A stretch of 55,901 bases of DNA. Source: Rhizobiales bacterium 64-17. GTDB lineage: Bacteria > Pseudomonadota > Alphaproteobacteria > Rhizobiales > Xanthobacteraceae. The stretch covers positions 422,826 through 478,726 of the forward strand of contig MKWA01000015.1 in the NCBI GenBank assembly GCA_001899285.1. Direction: 5' to 3'. Positions 1-8,092 of this stretch are shown here, in pieces. Below the pieces are notes generated by a model, which ran no database searches, was not told where the DNA came from, and saw only the letters and a list, made by a program, of their open reading frames with translations. The position numbers and the translations under genes were made by a program. How positions within the stretch are numbered: the first letter of the stretch is position 1; each line of letters starts with the position of its first letter.

Positions 1-1
1 G

Positions 2-97
2 AAAAGTCTGCCGGAGGGCGAGAAGTTCTCGTTCCTCGCCAAGCCCTTCACGCTCAAGCAACTGGTCGCGGCGGTGAAGGAGACGATGGAGTCCTGA
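2..97 (+). CDS. C-terminal end of a response-regulator receiver domain (partial)
   Basis: Only the last 31 codons are in the window. They read as the end of a receiver domain: a hydrophobic strand, the conserved Lys-Pro-Phe (FLAKPFTLKQLV) of the phosphorylation switch, and a final amphipathic helix, then TGA. The same ending occurs in stand-alone receivers and in hybrid kinases; the KPFTLKQL wording is reminiscent of the alphaproteobacterial cell-cycle hybrid kinase CckA, but 31 residues cannot decide this. Confidence 0.6.
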   Translation, partial: KSLPEGEKFSFLAKPFTLKQLVAAVKETMES

Positions 98-185
98 GCG
101 CTGCTGCGCTGCAGGATGGTCAGGGCCCACATCCGGGTGCAGGATGGCGCCGCTCTCTCCGGGTTGGCGTCTCAGGGTGCGCGTT

Positions 186-389
186 ATGGCAGTCGAATCC
201 GACGAGTCTCGCCGCAAGGCATTCGAGCATCTCAAGCTGGCGAAGCTGTCGCGATCGCTGGACGAACGGCGCGGTCATCGCGCGATCGCCCGCAGCTACG
301 AGGCGCTGGCCGAGACGGAGCGATGGCTGGAAAGCGCCGCCAAACGGCGGCCTGTGGTTCCGCAGAAACCGCCTGGTTCCGGCGCCTAG
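186..389 (+). CDS. Small hypothetical protein (67 aa)
   Basis: A short charged, Arg/Glu-rich and probably all-helical protein starting MAVESDESRRKAFEHLKLAK, with a Pro-rich end. The ATG at 186 was chosen over an upstream in-frame ATG (144) because the extra residues look like untranslated GC-rich sequence. No signal peptide or membrane segment. I do not recognise a family. It stands alone between the receiver-domain gene and the Tim44-like gene. Confidence 0.5.
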   Translation: MAVESDESRRKAFEHLKLAKLSRSLDERRGHRAIARSYEALAETERWLESAAKRRPVVPQKPPGSGA

Positions 390-527
390 ATTTTGGCTTA
401 ACGCCAGACGGTTTAAGGCTTTTACCCCTGCGACCCTGACGCATCTTATCAAGCCGCGGATGTCCCCCCATATTGCGGGCAATGCCGGCATGAACCGGCA
501 TCCAGAGGGAACACCAAAGGCTCATCC

Positions 528-1499
528 ATGCGATCCATTCGCTCCGTTTTTGCCCTGAGTGCCGTTGCGGCCGCGCTGATCCTGATCGCCGGCAGCCTCG
601 CCGATGCGCGTCCGGGTGGCGGCGGCAGCCGCGGTTCGCGCACCTTTTCCGCGCCGCCCGTGACCAACACGGCGCCTCGCACCGCGGCTCCGCTCGAGCG
701 CACCATGACCCAGCCGACGCGCCCCGGCGCGACGGCCGCGCAGGGCGCCGGTGCTGCCGCAGGCGGCGGCATGTTCAGTCGTCCGGGCCTGCTCGGCGGT
801 CTCGCGGCCGGCTTCCTCGGCGCGGGTCTGTTCGGCCTGCTCGCCGGACAGGGCCTGTTCGGCAACATGGCCGGCTTCGCTTCCATCATCGGCCTGCTGC
901 TGCAGGTGGCGCTGGTGGTGATTGTCGCCCGCTTGCTCTGGGCCTGGTGGCAGCGTCGCCAGCAGGGCCTCGCCTTCGCAGGCCCGATGCAGCGTAACCA
1001 GCAGGGCGGTGCGCCGGGTGGCCCCGCCGGGCCTCTGTCCGGTCTCGGACTGGGTGGTGGCACGGGCGCGGCAGCGGGTGCCGCTGCGGCGGCGCCGGTC
1101 GATGACGTAACCATCGGCAAGGATGACTACGACGCGTTCGAGCAGGCGCTCGGTGAGATTCAGACCGCTTACGGGCGCGAGGATCTCGGGACGCTGCGCC
1201 GTCTCGCGACACCGGAAATGCTGTCGTACTTCTCGGAAGATCTCGCCGCCAACGCCAGCCGCGGCGTGCGCAACGAGATTTCCGACGTGCAACTGCTGCA
1301 GGGCGATCTCGCCGAAGCGTGGAGCGAGGGTGCGACCCAGTATGCGACACTGGCGATGCGGTTCTCGCTCAATGACCGTCTGGTGTCGCGTGACAACGGA
1401 CAGGTGGTCGACGGCGGTCCGCAGGAGGTCACGGAATTGTGGACCTTCATGCGCTCGCGCGGCGGCCACTGGATCCTCTCCGCGATCCAGGCAGCCTGA
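528..1499 (+). CDS. Tim44-like domain membrane protein
   Basis: A 323-residue protein with an N-terminal signal or anchor segment (about residues 7-26), a Gly/Ser/Pro/Ala-rich linker, glycine-rich hydrophobic segments (about 85-150) ending in a tryptophan-containing membrane helix, and a C-terminal domain (about 190-320) typical of Tim44-like proteins. That domain is the lipid-binding fold of mitochondrial Tim44; in bacteria such proteins sit at the inner membrane and their role is poorly defined. The gene is followed by a strong terminator, so it is probably monocistronic. Family assignment rests on the overall architecture and the C-terminal pattern (YDAFEQAL, ATPEMLSYF, ELWTFMRS). Confidence 0.8.
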   Translation: MRSIRSVFALSAVAAALILIAGSLADARPGGGGSRGSRTFSAPPVTNTAPRTAAPLERTMTQPTRPGATAAQGAGAAAGGGMFSRPGLLGGLAAGFLGAGLFGLLAGQGLFGNMAGFASIIGLLLQVALVVIVARLLWAWWQRRQQGLAFAGPMQRNQQGGAPGGPAGPLSGLGLGGGTGAAAGAAAAAPVDDVTIGKDDYDAFEQALGEIQTAYGREDLGTLRRLATPEMLSYFSEDLAANASRGVRNEISDVQLLQGDLAEAWSEGATQYATLAMRFSLNDRLVSRDNGQVVDGGPQEVTELWTFMRSRGGHWILSAIQAA

Positions 1500-1532
1500 C
1501 CGGCGCTGCGTCAGCAGAGAGCTGAAACGACA

Positions 1533-1566
1533 AACGGCCCGGCGAGACGATCGCCGGGCCGTTTTA
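1533..1566. terminator. Bidirectional intrinsic terminator
   Basis: A perfect 13-bp stem (1533-1545 with 1551-1563) around a 5-nt loop, followed by T residues on the plus strand and preceded by A residues. It lies between convergent genes (Tim44-like, plus; PilZ, minus) and could end both transcripts. Confidence 0.85.
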
Positions 1567-1589
1567 ATTAGTGCCTTGTCGCTGTCAGA

Positions 1590-1967
1590 TCAGGCGTTGT
1601 CGGCGGTAGGAACGGCGACGATGTCGTCGGCTTCCGGCTTGTCCGGTGCGAGCGGGGGGCTCGCCGGGTCGATCGCGCGGATCGTCCGGGTCGGCGGGGG
1701 AGCGACCTTTTCATTGCGACGCTCGAATCGGACGCCGATCTGGTTGTTTTCGCGCCAGACCACGGTGCAGTAGCGCTTCGGCGCATTGCGTTGCGCCAGT
1801 AGCAGAACGAACTGGGCAGGGATGTTTGCGCTGCCATCGACTTCCAGGCGCGCGCCGGAATCGGACACGTCCGACAGCAGGCAGCTCACCCGCTGTTCGT
1901 CATCCAAGGCGATCCAGGCGGAGTACCGCAAAGGCTTCCGCGGTGATTTGCGTTTGTCGGACTTCAT
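1590..1967 (-). CDS. PilZ domain protein
   Basis: A 125-residue protein with the PilZ c-di-GMP-binding signature: the RxxxR motif near the start (RKSPRK) and D-x-S-x-x-G in DVSDSGARL, followed by the beta-barrel pattern ending in VVWRENNQIGVRFE. The C-terminal 35 residues are a Pro-rich acidic tail. The start at 1967 (MKSDKRKS) was preferred; an in-frame ATG at 1988 would add seven residues. A membrane diguanylate cyclase with an allosteric c-di-GMP site lies 3 kb away, so c-di-GMP signalling is present in this neighbourhood. The target of this PilZ protein cannot be read from sequence. Confidence 0.85.
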   Translation of the reverse strand: MKSDKRKSPRKPLRYSAWIALDDEQRVSCLLSDVSDSGARLEVDGSANIPAQFVLLLAQRNAPKRYCTVVWRENNQIGVRFERRNEKVAPPPTRTIRAIDPASPPLAPDKPEADDIVAVPTADNA

Positions 1968-2044
1968 TGCACTTGCTCGACTGGCCATTCACGGGCGAGC
2001 CGCCGTCATTCCCCACGAGTGGAACTTTAACGCCACTTTTGTTA

Positions 2045-2061
2045 CCAATTCATAAAATTGG
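2045..2061. promoter_or_regulatory. AT-rich inverted repeat upstream of the cold-shock gene
   Basis: CCAATT and AATTGG arms separated by five bases lie in the 285-bp gap between the PilZ gene start and cspA, about 190 bp before the cspA ATG. It could be an operator or part of the PilZ promoter. The rest of the gap would be a long GC-rich leader for cspA, as is usual for cold-shock genes, but no specific thermosensor fold was worked out. Confidence 0.3.
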
Positions 2062-2252
2062 CGCGGGTGCCGCTTCCCGTGGCGGCGATTGACCCGCCCG
2101 CGCAAATCCTGTTTACGTGCGCCCGCAACGCGGTTTTCGGCTTCTTTGCGGTCTTGTGCCGTTGGCACGACACGGAAAACTCCAAAAATCGGGATGGTTG
2201 CCGTCCGGGCGATGAGCGCCGGGGCGTCTTTCTGCGCACATAAGGAAATGCG

Positions 2253-2456
2253 ATGGCTGTCGGCACTGTGAAGTTCTTCAATACCCAAAAGGGCTACGGT
2301 TTCATTCAACCTGAGGATGGGTCGAGCGACGTGTTCGTCCACATCTCGGCGGTGGAACGCGCCGGCATGCGCTCGCTGATGGAAGGCCAGAAGATCAGCT
2401 ACGAGGTTCTGACCGAGCGCGGCCGCCCGGCTGCCGCCAACCTCGCTGCCCTCTGA
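2253..2456 (+). CDS. cspA: CspA-family cold-shock protein
   Basis: A 67-residue single cold-shock domain, the normal family length. The RNA-binding motifs RNP1 (KGYGFIQP) and RNP2 (DVFVHIS) are intact, after the usual MAVGTVKFFN start. Such proteins bind single-stranded RNA or DNA and act as RNA chaperones in the cytoplasm. The gene has a long upstream leader and its own terminator just downstream, so it is a single-gene unit. Which of the several rhizobial Csp paralogues it is cannot be decided. Confidence 0.95.
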   Translation: MAVGTVKFFNTQKGYGFIQPEDGSSDVFVHISAVERAGMRSLMEGQKISYEVLTERGRPAAANLAAL

Positions 2457-2480
2457 CCCTCTCGATGGTCTTTGAGAGAA

Positions 2481-2508
2481 AGCCCGGCCTCGCGCCGGGC
2501 TTTTTTTT
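2481..2508 (+). terminator. Intrinsic terminator of cspA
   Basis: An 8-bp GC-rich stem (2481-2488 with 2494-2501), 5-nt loop and an uninterrupted run of eight T residues, 25 bp after the cspA stop codon. Confidence 0.92.
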
Positions 2509-2641
2509 ATGACGCCGGCCGAGGCCGGTCCGAAGGGTGGACAAAGTGCCGCAAGGCGGGCTGCCGGGATGAAAATCTAAGCTCTGGTGTTGATGCCCAA
2601 ACAGGGTATCCGGCCGGATGCCGATAAAAGGGAGGAATTCC

Positions 2642-3298
2642 ATGAAGACGCTGACACTGCTGGCGACCGCTGCGGTGCTGTCGCTGGGCGCCACCGGCGC
2701 GGCGCACGCTCAAGCTTCCGCCATGACGTTCTTTGTCACCAGCGTGGGCGTGGGCAATGGCGGCGATCTGGGCGGCCTCGCCGGCGCCGATGCGCATTGC
2801 CAGAAGCTTGCGGCTGCGGCCGGCTCGACCGGCAAGACCTGGCGCGCTTATCTGAGCACCCAGGGCCAGGGCGCGGTGAATGCCAAGGACCGGATCGGTA
2901 AGGGGCCGTGGCAGAACGCCAAGGGCGCTGTGATCGCCAAGGACGTGGCCGAACTGCACGGCACCAACAATCTCACCAAGCAGACGGCGTTGAGCGAAAA
3001 GGGCGACGTCATCAACGGCCGTGGCGACACGCCGAACCGGCATGACGTTCTCACCGGCTCGCAGGCCGACGGTACTGCCTTTGCCGGCGCCGACGACCGC
3101 ACCTGCAAGAACTGGACGAGCAGCACCCAGGGCGCGGCGATGGTCGGCCATTCGGATCGTACCGGTCTCGACGACAGCGCTCCGGCGAAGTCCTGGAACA
3201 CCTCGCATCCGTCGCGGGGTCAGGGCGGCGGTTGCACGCAAGCCGACCTGCGCGGCACCGGCGGTGACGGCCTGCTGTACTGCTTCGCCGCCAACTAA
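2642..3298 (+). CDS. Secreted lectin-like protein
   Basis: A 218-residue protein with a clean Sec signal peptide (MKTLTLLATAAVLSLGATG..., cleavage after AHA-Q at about residue 23). The mature part has the pattern FFVTSVGVGNGGDLGGLAGAD-HCQ with four widely spaced cysteines and a final LLYCFAAN. This matches small periplasmic or secreted proteins annotated as lectins in bradyrhizobia and relates loosely to the collagen XVIII/endostatin-like C-type-lectin-like fold. The start is fixed by an AGGAGG-type ribosome site just upstream. Ligand unknown. A terminator follows, so it is monocistronic. Confidence 0.7.
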   Translation: MKTLTLLATAAVLSLGATGAAHAQASAMTFFVTSVGVGNGGDLGGLAGADAHCQKLAAAAGSTGKTWRAYLSTQGQGAVNAKDRIGKGPWQNAKGAVIAKDVAELHGTNNLTKQTALSEKGDVINGRGDTPNRHDVLTGSQADGTAFAGADDRTCKNWTSSTQGAAMVGHSDRTGLDDSAPAKSWNTSHPSRGQGGGCTQADLRGTGGDGLLYCFAAN

Positions 3299-3332
3299 AG
3301 CGTTTTCGAGCGCGCATCGATTGCACGGTCGG

Positions 3333-3364
3333 AAGCCGCGCCGGTTCACCGGCGCGGCTTTTCT
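3333..3364. terminator. Intrinsic terminator between convergent genes
   Basis: A perfect 12-bp stem (3333-3344 with 3349-3360) with a TTCA loop, then a T-rich tail. It ends the lectin-like gene and may also serve the SET-domain gene read from the other strand. Confidence 0.85.
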
Positions 3365-3392
3365 TTCACGGTTGGCACGGTTGGAGAGGCGA

Positions 3393-4022
3393 TTACCGCT
3401 TGGCGGTGCGCTTGCCCGCGCGCTGGGGCGTCCGTTTGCCCTTGCGAGCGGCTTTTGCCTTTGACGTCTTTTTCGATGTCTTGGCTTTCGCTGTGACGCC
3501 GGTGGCCTTGACGCTCGCGGTCTTGACGCCCGCGGTCTTGGCGGCCTCGCGCTTCTTGCGGCGCAGACGTTTCAGCCGCTCCTCGGCGCGCAGCTTCTTG
3601 CGCTTGTCGATGCAGCTCGGGCACAGGCAGCCGATCGGCTTGATGAAGGCGTTCCAGTAGTCCTTGCCGTAGTCGTAGGTGATTTCCTGGCCGGGCTCGA
3701 TGTTCTTGATCGCCCGCAGGATCACCTTGCCGCCCTTGCGGCCGTCGGCGCGCTTGCCGAGCAGGATGTCCGACTCCGCGTTCGGCCGGCAGCTATGGTT
3801 GCCGTAGCGCGCGATATTGCTGCGCGCCTTGCCGTCGATGGTCCAGCGGCTGTTGATCTCGTACATGTAGCGCGACCCGCGCGCTTCCAGGCGATCCGCC
3901 TCCGCATTGCTGATGCGGGGGCCTTTGTATTCGATGAAGATGGTGCGTTTTTTGATGGGGTGGGTGGCGAACAGGCCGAGGCCGGTTCGCGACCGCCCAA
4001 CGCGGAGCGGGAGGCGTGACAT
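3393..4022 (-). CDS. SET-domain protein with Lys/Ala-rich C-terminal tail
   Basis: A 209-residue protein. Residues about 5-130 form a SET domain: GLGLFATHPIKK at the start, the catalytic core ARYGNHSCRPN (the NHSCxPN motif), GQEITYDYG, and a post-SET-like C-L-C-P-S-C cluster. SET proteins are S-adenosylmethionine-dependent lysine methyltransferases. Residues about 140-209 are a low-complexity Lys/Arg/Ala/Thr tail resembling histone H1-like or nucleoid-associated proteins, which would bind DNA or RNA. The substrate in bacteria is unknown; ribosomal or nucleoid proteins are possibilities. The neighbours give no operon clue. Confidence 0.85.
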   Translation of the reverse strand: MSRLPLRVGRSRTGLGLFATHPIKKRTIFIEYKGPRISNAEADRLEARGSRYMYEINSRWTIDGKARSNIARYGNHSCRPNAESDILLGKRADGRKGGKVILRAIKNIEPGQEITYDYGKDYWNAFIKPIGCLCPSCIDKRKKLRAEERLKRLRRKKREAAKTAGVKTASVKATGVTAKAKTSKKTSKAKAARKGKRTPQRAGKRTAKR

Positions 4023-4142
4023 AATCGCCTCTTAGCGCCGATTCTCGCGATTTCAAACGGTTGGCGTGCTCAGGAACGCATCGGAAGTGCGACCAGTTGT
4101 GGAAATGTCGCCGCCGACTGATTTCGAGGCAGGAAGGACGTC

Positions 4143-4841
4143 ATGCGTTACGAGCTTTACTACTGGCCGGATATCCAGGGGCGCGGCGAGTTTGTGCGGC
4201 TCGCTCTGGAAGAGGCGGGTGCCGATTACGTCGACGTGGTGCGTGGCCGTGGCGGCGTGGCCAAGCTCCAGCGTCTGATGCGACGGGGCGATCATCCCGC
4301 CTTCGCGCCGCCGTTCCTCAAGGCCGGACGGATGATGGTCGCACAGACGGCGGCGATCCTGCTCTATCTCGGCGAGCGGGAAGGACTCGCGCCGCGCGCG
4401 GCCGCGCAACGCCTGTGGGTGCATCAGCTTCAGCTCACGATCGCTGACATGGTGGCGGAGGTGCATGACACCCATCATCCGATCGCCTCCAGTCTTTATT
4501 ACGAGGACCAGCGCCGCGAGGCTGCGCGCCGGTCGCGGCATTTCGTGGCGGAGCGGGTGCCGAAATTTCTCGGCTACTTCGAGAACATCCTCCGGCGTCC
4601 TTATCTCGCCGGCCGTTCGGTGAGTTATGCCGACCTCTCGCTGTTCCAGATGATGGCTGGTCTGGATTACGCCTTCCCGCGATCGGCGAAACGGTGGCGG
4701 CGCAAGTTCGTCCGCTGTGCCGCGCTTGCGGAGCGTGTCGCGGACCGCCCGCGCATCGCCGCTTACCTCGCCTCCGACCGGCGCATTCCGTTCAATACGA
4801 TGGGCATCTTCCGGCATTACCCGGAACTCGACGGGAACTAA
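4143..4841 (+). CDS. Glutathione S-transferase family protein
   Basis: A 232-residue cytosolic enzyme of normal family length. The N-terminal thioredoxin-like domain begins MRYELYYWPDIQGRGE, with tyrosines near residues 5-7 as candidate catalytic residues and the QTAAILLYLGE segment that places the glutathione gamma-glutamyl group. The all-helical C-terminal domain carries the ISYADLSLF-type N-capping motif (here SVSYADLSLFQ). It probably conjugates glutathione to electrophiles; the substrate is unknown. Monocistronic. Confidence 0.85.
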   Translation: MRYELYYWPDIQGRGEFVRLALEEAGADYVDVVRGRGGVAKLQRLMRRGDHPAFAPPFLKAGRMMVAQTAAILLYLGEREGLAPRAAAQRLWVHQLQLTIADMVAEVHDTHHPIASSLYYEDQRREAARRSRHFVAERVPKFLGYFENILRRPYLAGRSVSYADLSLFQMMAGLDYAFPRSAKRWRRKFVRCAALAERVADRPRIAAYLASDRRIPFNTMGIFRHYPELDGN

Positions 4842-4963
4842 GATGATTCACGCAGAGTTCCGTGGATATTGATGGGTCATGATCGCTCTTTATTAAGACT
4901 CTTGATACTAACAGCACGGGTAAGGCGGGCCGGTCGCCCGCCGCAGACATTTGCCGCAAGGAC

Positions 4964-6268
4964 ATGCCTTTGGCGGAATGGTCGAATGTCGCGTTGCTGG
5001 CCGGCGACGCCCTGATCTACTTCACCGTTCTCGCGGTGCTCTTCCGCGCGCGTGCACGGCTGGGGATAGGCGCATTCTTCTGCGCGCTCGGGGTGATGCA
5101 CTTCCTCGAGACCTATCTCGCCTCGACCTTCTACGTCGCCTTGCCCGCCGGCATCGTCGCATCTCCCGGCTCGACCATCCTGTTCACCGGCAAGCTGATG
5201 ATGCTGTTGCTGGTCTATATCCGCGAGGATGCGCGGATGGTGCGCCAGCCGATCTACGGCCTGCTGATCGGCAATCTGTTGTTGTTCGCGCTCGCCTTCG
5301 TGATGCGCCAGCATCTGCCGACCGCGCTGACCCCTGACCGTTTCGCCGATCTTGGGTTCCTCGACGAGATGGGCGCGCTGATGGTGTGGGGAACGCTGAT
5401 CCTGTTCGCGGATTGCATTCTCATCATTCTGCTCTACGAGCGGCTGCGCGGTGCGTTCGGCAATGCCTTGTTGCCGCGTATCGCGCTAACCGCCGCTGCG
5501 GTGATGACGTTCGACCAGCTCATGTTCTATGCCGGCCTGCGGTTTCTCACCGGCGCCGACCTTACCGTACTGTTCGGCGGCTGGGCGGCGAAGATGGGCG
5601 CCGTCGCGCTCTACAGCGGGCTGGTGACGGCCTATCTCACCGTGTTCGAGAAGGCCGCGTTCGGCCAGACCGGTGCGCCGCGCATCGCCGATGTGTTCGA
5701 TCTGCTCACCTATCGCGAGCGTTACGAGGATCTGCTGGCGCGCAGCGGCCGCGACGCGCTGACCGGCGCGCTCGACCGTGGCCGGCTGGAAACGCAAGGG
5801 CGCGACGCCATCGCCCGCGCCGCCACTGCCGGGGTTTCGGTGAGCTTGCTGCTGATCGACATCGACCATTTCAAGACCTTCAACGACCGGTTCGGCCATG
5901 CGCGCGGCGACGCCGTGCTGCGCCAGATCGCGTCCGAGATCATGACGACGGTGCGCGCGGCCGACCTCACGTTCCGCTTCGGCGGCGAGGAGTTCGTGGT
6001 ACTGGCCGAAGGGCTCAATGCCGAGCAGGCTGTCGTGCTTGGCGAGCGGCTGCGTGCGGCAATTGCAGCAAGCGGGGCAGGGACGTCGCGTGTCACCGTC
6101 TCGATGGGCGTGTCCACCTGCGCGTCGGACGCCGCCGACTACGACAGTCTGTTCGAGATCGCCGACCGACGGCTCTATCGCGCCAAGGCCGCAGGCCGTA
6201 ACTGCGTGGTCGGCGAGCGCGCCGTCAATGTTAGCCAGCCGGTGCGGCTGGTGCATCAGGCGAGCTAA
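4964..6268 (+). CDS. Membrane-bound diguanylate cyclase (GGDEF)
   Basis: A 434-residue protein. The first about 235 residues contain roughly seven hydrophobic segments, so it is an inner-membrane sensor. The C-terminal GGDEF domain has an intact active site, GGEEF at residues 340-344, and a perfect allosteric inhibitory I-site: RAAD (331-334) exactly five residues before it. It should therefore make c-di-GMP from two GTP with product feedback inhibition. No EAL domain. It converges on meaB with only about 20 bp between stop codons. The nearby PilZ protein may be one downstream receptor, which is inference. Confidence 0.92.
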   Translation: MPLAEWSNVALLAGDALIYFTVLAVLFRARARLGIGAFFCALGVMHFLETYLASTFYVALPAGIVASPGSTILFTGKLMMLLLVYIREDARMVRQPIYGLLIGNLLLFALAFVMRQHLPTALTPDRFADLGFLDEMGALMVWGTLILFADCILIILLYERLRGAFGNALLPRIALTAAAVMTFDQLMFYAGLRFLTGADLTVLFGGWAAKMGAVALYSGLVTAYLTVFEKAAFGQTGAPRIADVFDLLTYRERYEDLLARSGRDALTGALDRGRLETQGRDAIARAATAGVSVSLLLIDIDHFKTFNDRFGHARGDAVLRQIASEIMTTVRAADLTFRFGGEEFVVLAEGLNAEQAVVLGERLRAAIAASGAGTSRVTVSMGVSTCASDAADYDSLFEIADRRLYRAKAAGRNCVVGERAVNVSQPVRLVHQAS

Positions 6269-6287
6269 CGCATCTGCGGTCTCCGCG

Positions 6288-7298
6288 TCACCGCTCCAGC
6301 AGCGCGACGATCTGATCTACTGCCAGAGTTGGCGTCAGCGTGCCGGCGGCGACGGCGGCCTCGGCATCCTTCAATCGCGTGCGGATCGCCGGATCGTGGC
6401 GCAGCCGCGCGAACAGACGCTCCTCCAGCATCGCCCACATCCACTTCACCTGTTGCGCGCGGCGCTGCGCGGCGAGTTCTCCGGATGCCGTCATGCGCTG
6501 ACGATGGGTCACGACGTTCTGCCACAGCGCGGCGATGCCGTCGCCGGTGAGTGCTGAATAGGTCACGACCGGCGGCGTCCAGGTCGGCGAGCGCGGCGTG
6601 AGGATATGCAGCGCCGCGCGATAATCGGCGGCAGCGGCCTTGGCGCGTTTGATATTGTCGCCGTCGGCCTTGTTGATGGCGATCATGTCGGCGAGTTCGA
6701 TCAGGCCCTTCTTGATGCCCTGCAATTCGTCGCCGGCGCCCGGCAGCATCAAGGCGAGAAAGAAATCGGTCATATCGGCGACGGTGGTTTCCGACTGGCC
6801 GATGCCGACCGTTTCCACCAGCACGATGTCGTAGCCGGCGGCCTCGCACAGCAGCATGGTCTCGCGCGTCTTCGCTGCGACGCCGCCCAGCGTGCCGGAT
6901 GACGGCGAGGGGCGGATGAAGGCATGGTCGTGCGCCGATAGCTGCGCCATCCGTGTCTTGTCGCCGAGGATCGAGCCGCCGGTCCGGGTCGAGGACGGAT
7001 CCACCGCCAGCACCGCAACCTTGTGGCCTTGTTCGATCAGCGAGAGGCCGAGCGCATCGATGGTGGTCGACTTGCCGACACCCGGTACCCCGGTGATGCC
7101 GACACGCACCGCTTTGCCGGTGTCGGGCAGCAGCTTCTGCAGCAGTCGCTGCGCCGCCTCGCGATGATCGGCGCGCTTGCTCTCGATCAGCGTGATGCCG
7201 CGCGCGAGCGAGGCGCGTTCGCCAGCGCGGATGCCGGCCGCCAGCGCGGCGATGTCGGGCGCGGTTTTTGCGGAACTTGCGGTGGAGGCGGGTGTCAC
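6288..7298 (-). CDS. meaB: Methylmalonyl-CoA mutase-associated GTPase MeaB (ArgK/G3E family)
   Basis: A 336-residue protein of usual family length. It has the P-loop GVPGVGKST at about residues 70-78, the family motif VDPSSTRTGGSILGDKTRM, ETVGIGQSE (switch II region) and the nucleotide-specificity NKAD. MeaB is the G-protein chaperone that gates cobalamin delivery to methylmalonyl-CoA mutase and protects it from inactivation. The start is a GTG at 7298 whose GTGA overlaps the stop of the upstream DUF3298 gene, implying translational coupling. Last gene of the mut part of the operon. Confidence 0.95.
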   Translation of the reverse strand: MTPASTASSAKTAPDIAALAAGIRAGERASLARGITLIESKRADHREAAQRLLQKLLPDTGKAVRVGITGVPGVGKSTTIDALGLSLIEQGHKVAVLAVDPSSTRTGGSILGDKTRMAQLSAHDHAFIRPSPSSGTLGGVAAKTRETMLLCEAAGYDIVLVETVGIGQSETTVADMTDFFLALMLPGAGDELQGIKKGLIELADMIAINKADGDNIKRAKAAAADYRAALHILTPRSPTWTPPVVTYSALTGDGIAALWQNVVTHRQRMTASGELAAQRRAQQVKWMWAMLEERLFARLRHDPAIRTRLKDAEAAVAAGTLTPTLAVDQIVALLER

Positions 7299-8092
7299 GG
7301 TTCGTATTTCTTGACGTCGTCGGCCGGCCGTTCGCCACCGAACAGCGCGCGGCCCTGGTCGGATAAATGCACCGCGAAATCCTGCCACGGCAAGGCGATC
7401 GTGTAGATGCCTTCGACGTAGGGGCCGACGGCATAAGGCTGATAGTGGAACGTCAGCCCTGCGCTCTTGCCCGGTTCGGTCGAGGGCGTCAGCGTCACCG
7501 GGCCGAGCGCCAGCAGCCTCGGTTCGATCCCCTTGAGCCATTCCGGGTCGTCGATCGACTCCTGCGGAATGCCGCGCTTTTTCTTCTCGGCGTTGATCGC
7601 GGTGCGCAGCAGCGCGGCGAGCGCGGTCATGGTCGCGCCACCATCGGCCGCTTCCGCGAACAACGGGCGGATGCTGACGCGCTTGTTCTGCGCGCCGTCC
7701 CACAGGACCGTGTCGATCTGCGTGTTCGGATGCGCGCCGCCGGTGTTGAGATAGTCGGAGCGCAGCACGCTGACATAGCGGCCGATCACCGAGGCCGCTT
7801 CGTATTCGCGCTCCAGCGCCCAATGCACGCCGTTCTCGCGGATATAAGCCTCCTCGCGCAACGCCTTGGCGGCGTCCTTGCGCCATTTGGCGGCCCAGCG
7901 GTCACCCTCGCGCCGGCAGTCGGCGGCGAGCTTCGGCAGGCCCTTGATGGTCTCGTCGAGCGAGACCTTGATCTCGGCGAAATTGGACGAGGTGACAGCG
8001 CGCTTCGGCTGGGCATCAGCGCTGCCCGCAGGCAGGAACGTCGCCAGCCCGATCAGAGACAGCGCGGCGAGCCGGACAAGGCGGTCGCTCAC
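7295..8092 (-). CDS. Periplasmic DUF3298 (RsiV-like) domain protein
   Basis: A 265-residue protein with a Sec signal peptide (about residues 1-27, ending SADA-Q). The mature part carries the DUF4163/DUF3298 layout of RsiV/PdaC-like proteins: [18 protein letters not shown] in the middle and a C-terminal [16 protein letters not shown] followed by IALPW. In other bacteria this fold binds lysozyme or is linked to peptidoglycan. It is unusual to find it inside a methylmalonyl-CoA mutase operon: its ATG overlaps the mutB stop (ATGA) and its stop overlaps the meaB start (GTGA). A role in the mutase pathway is not evident, and co-transcription may be incidental. Confidence 0.8.
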   Translation of the reverse strand: MSDRLVRLAALSLIGLATFLPAGSADAQPKRAVTSSNFAEIKVSLDETIKGLPKLAADCRREGDRWAAKWRKDAAKALREEAYIRENGVHWALEREYEAASVIGRYVSVLRSDYLNTGGAHPNTQIDTVLWDGAQNKRVSIRPLFAEAADGGATMTALAALLRTAINAEKKKRGIPQESIDDPEWLKGIEPRLLALGPVTLTPSTEPGKSAGLTFHYQPYAVGPYVEGIYTIALPWQDFAVHLSDQGRALFGGERPADDVKKYEP

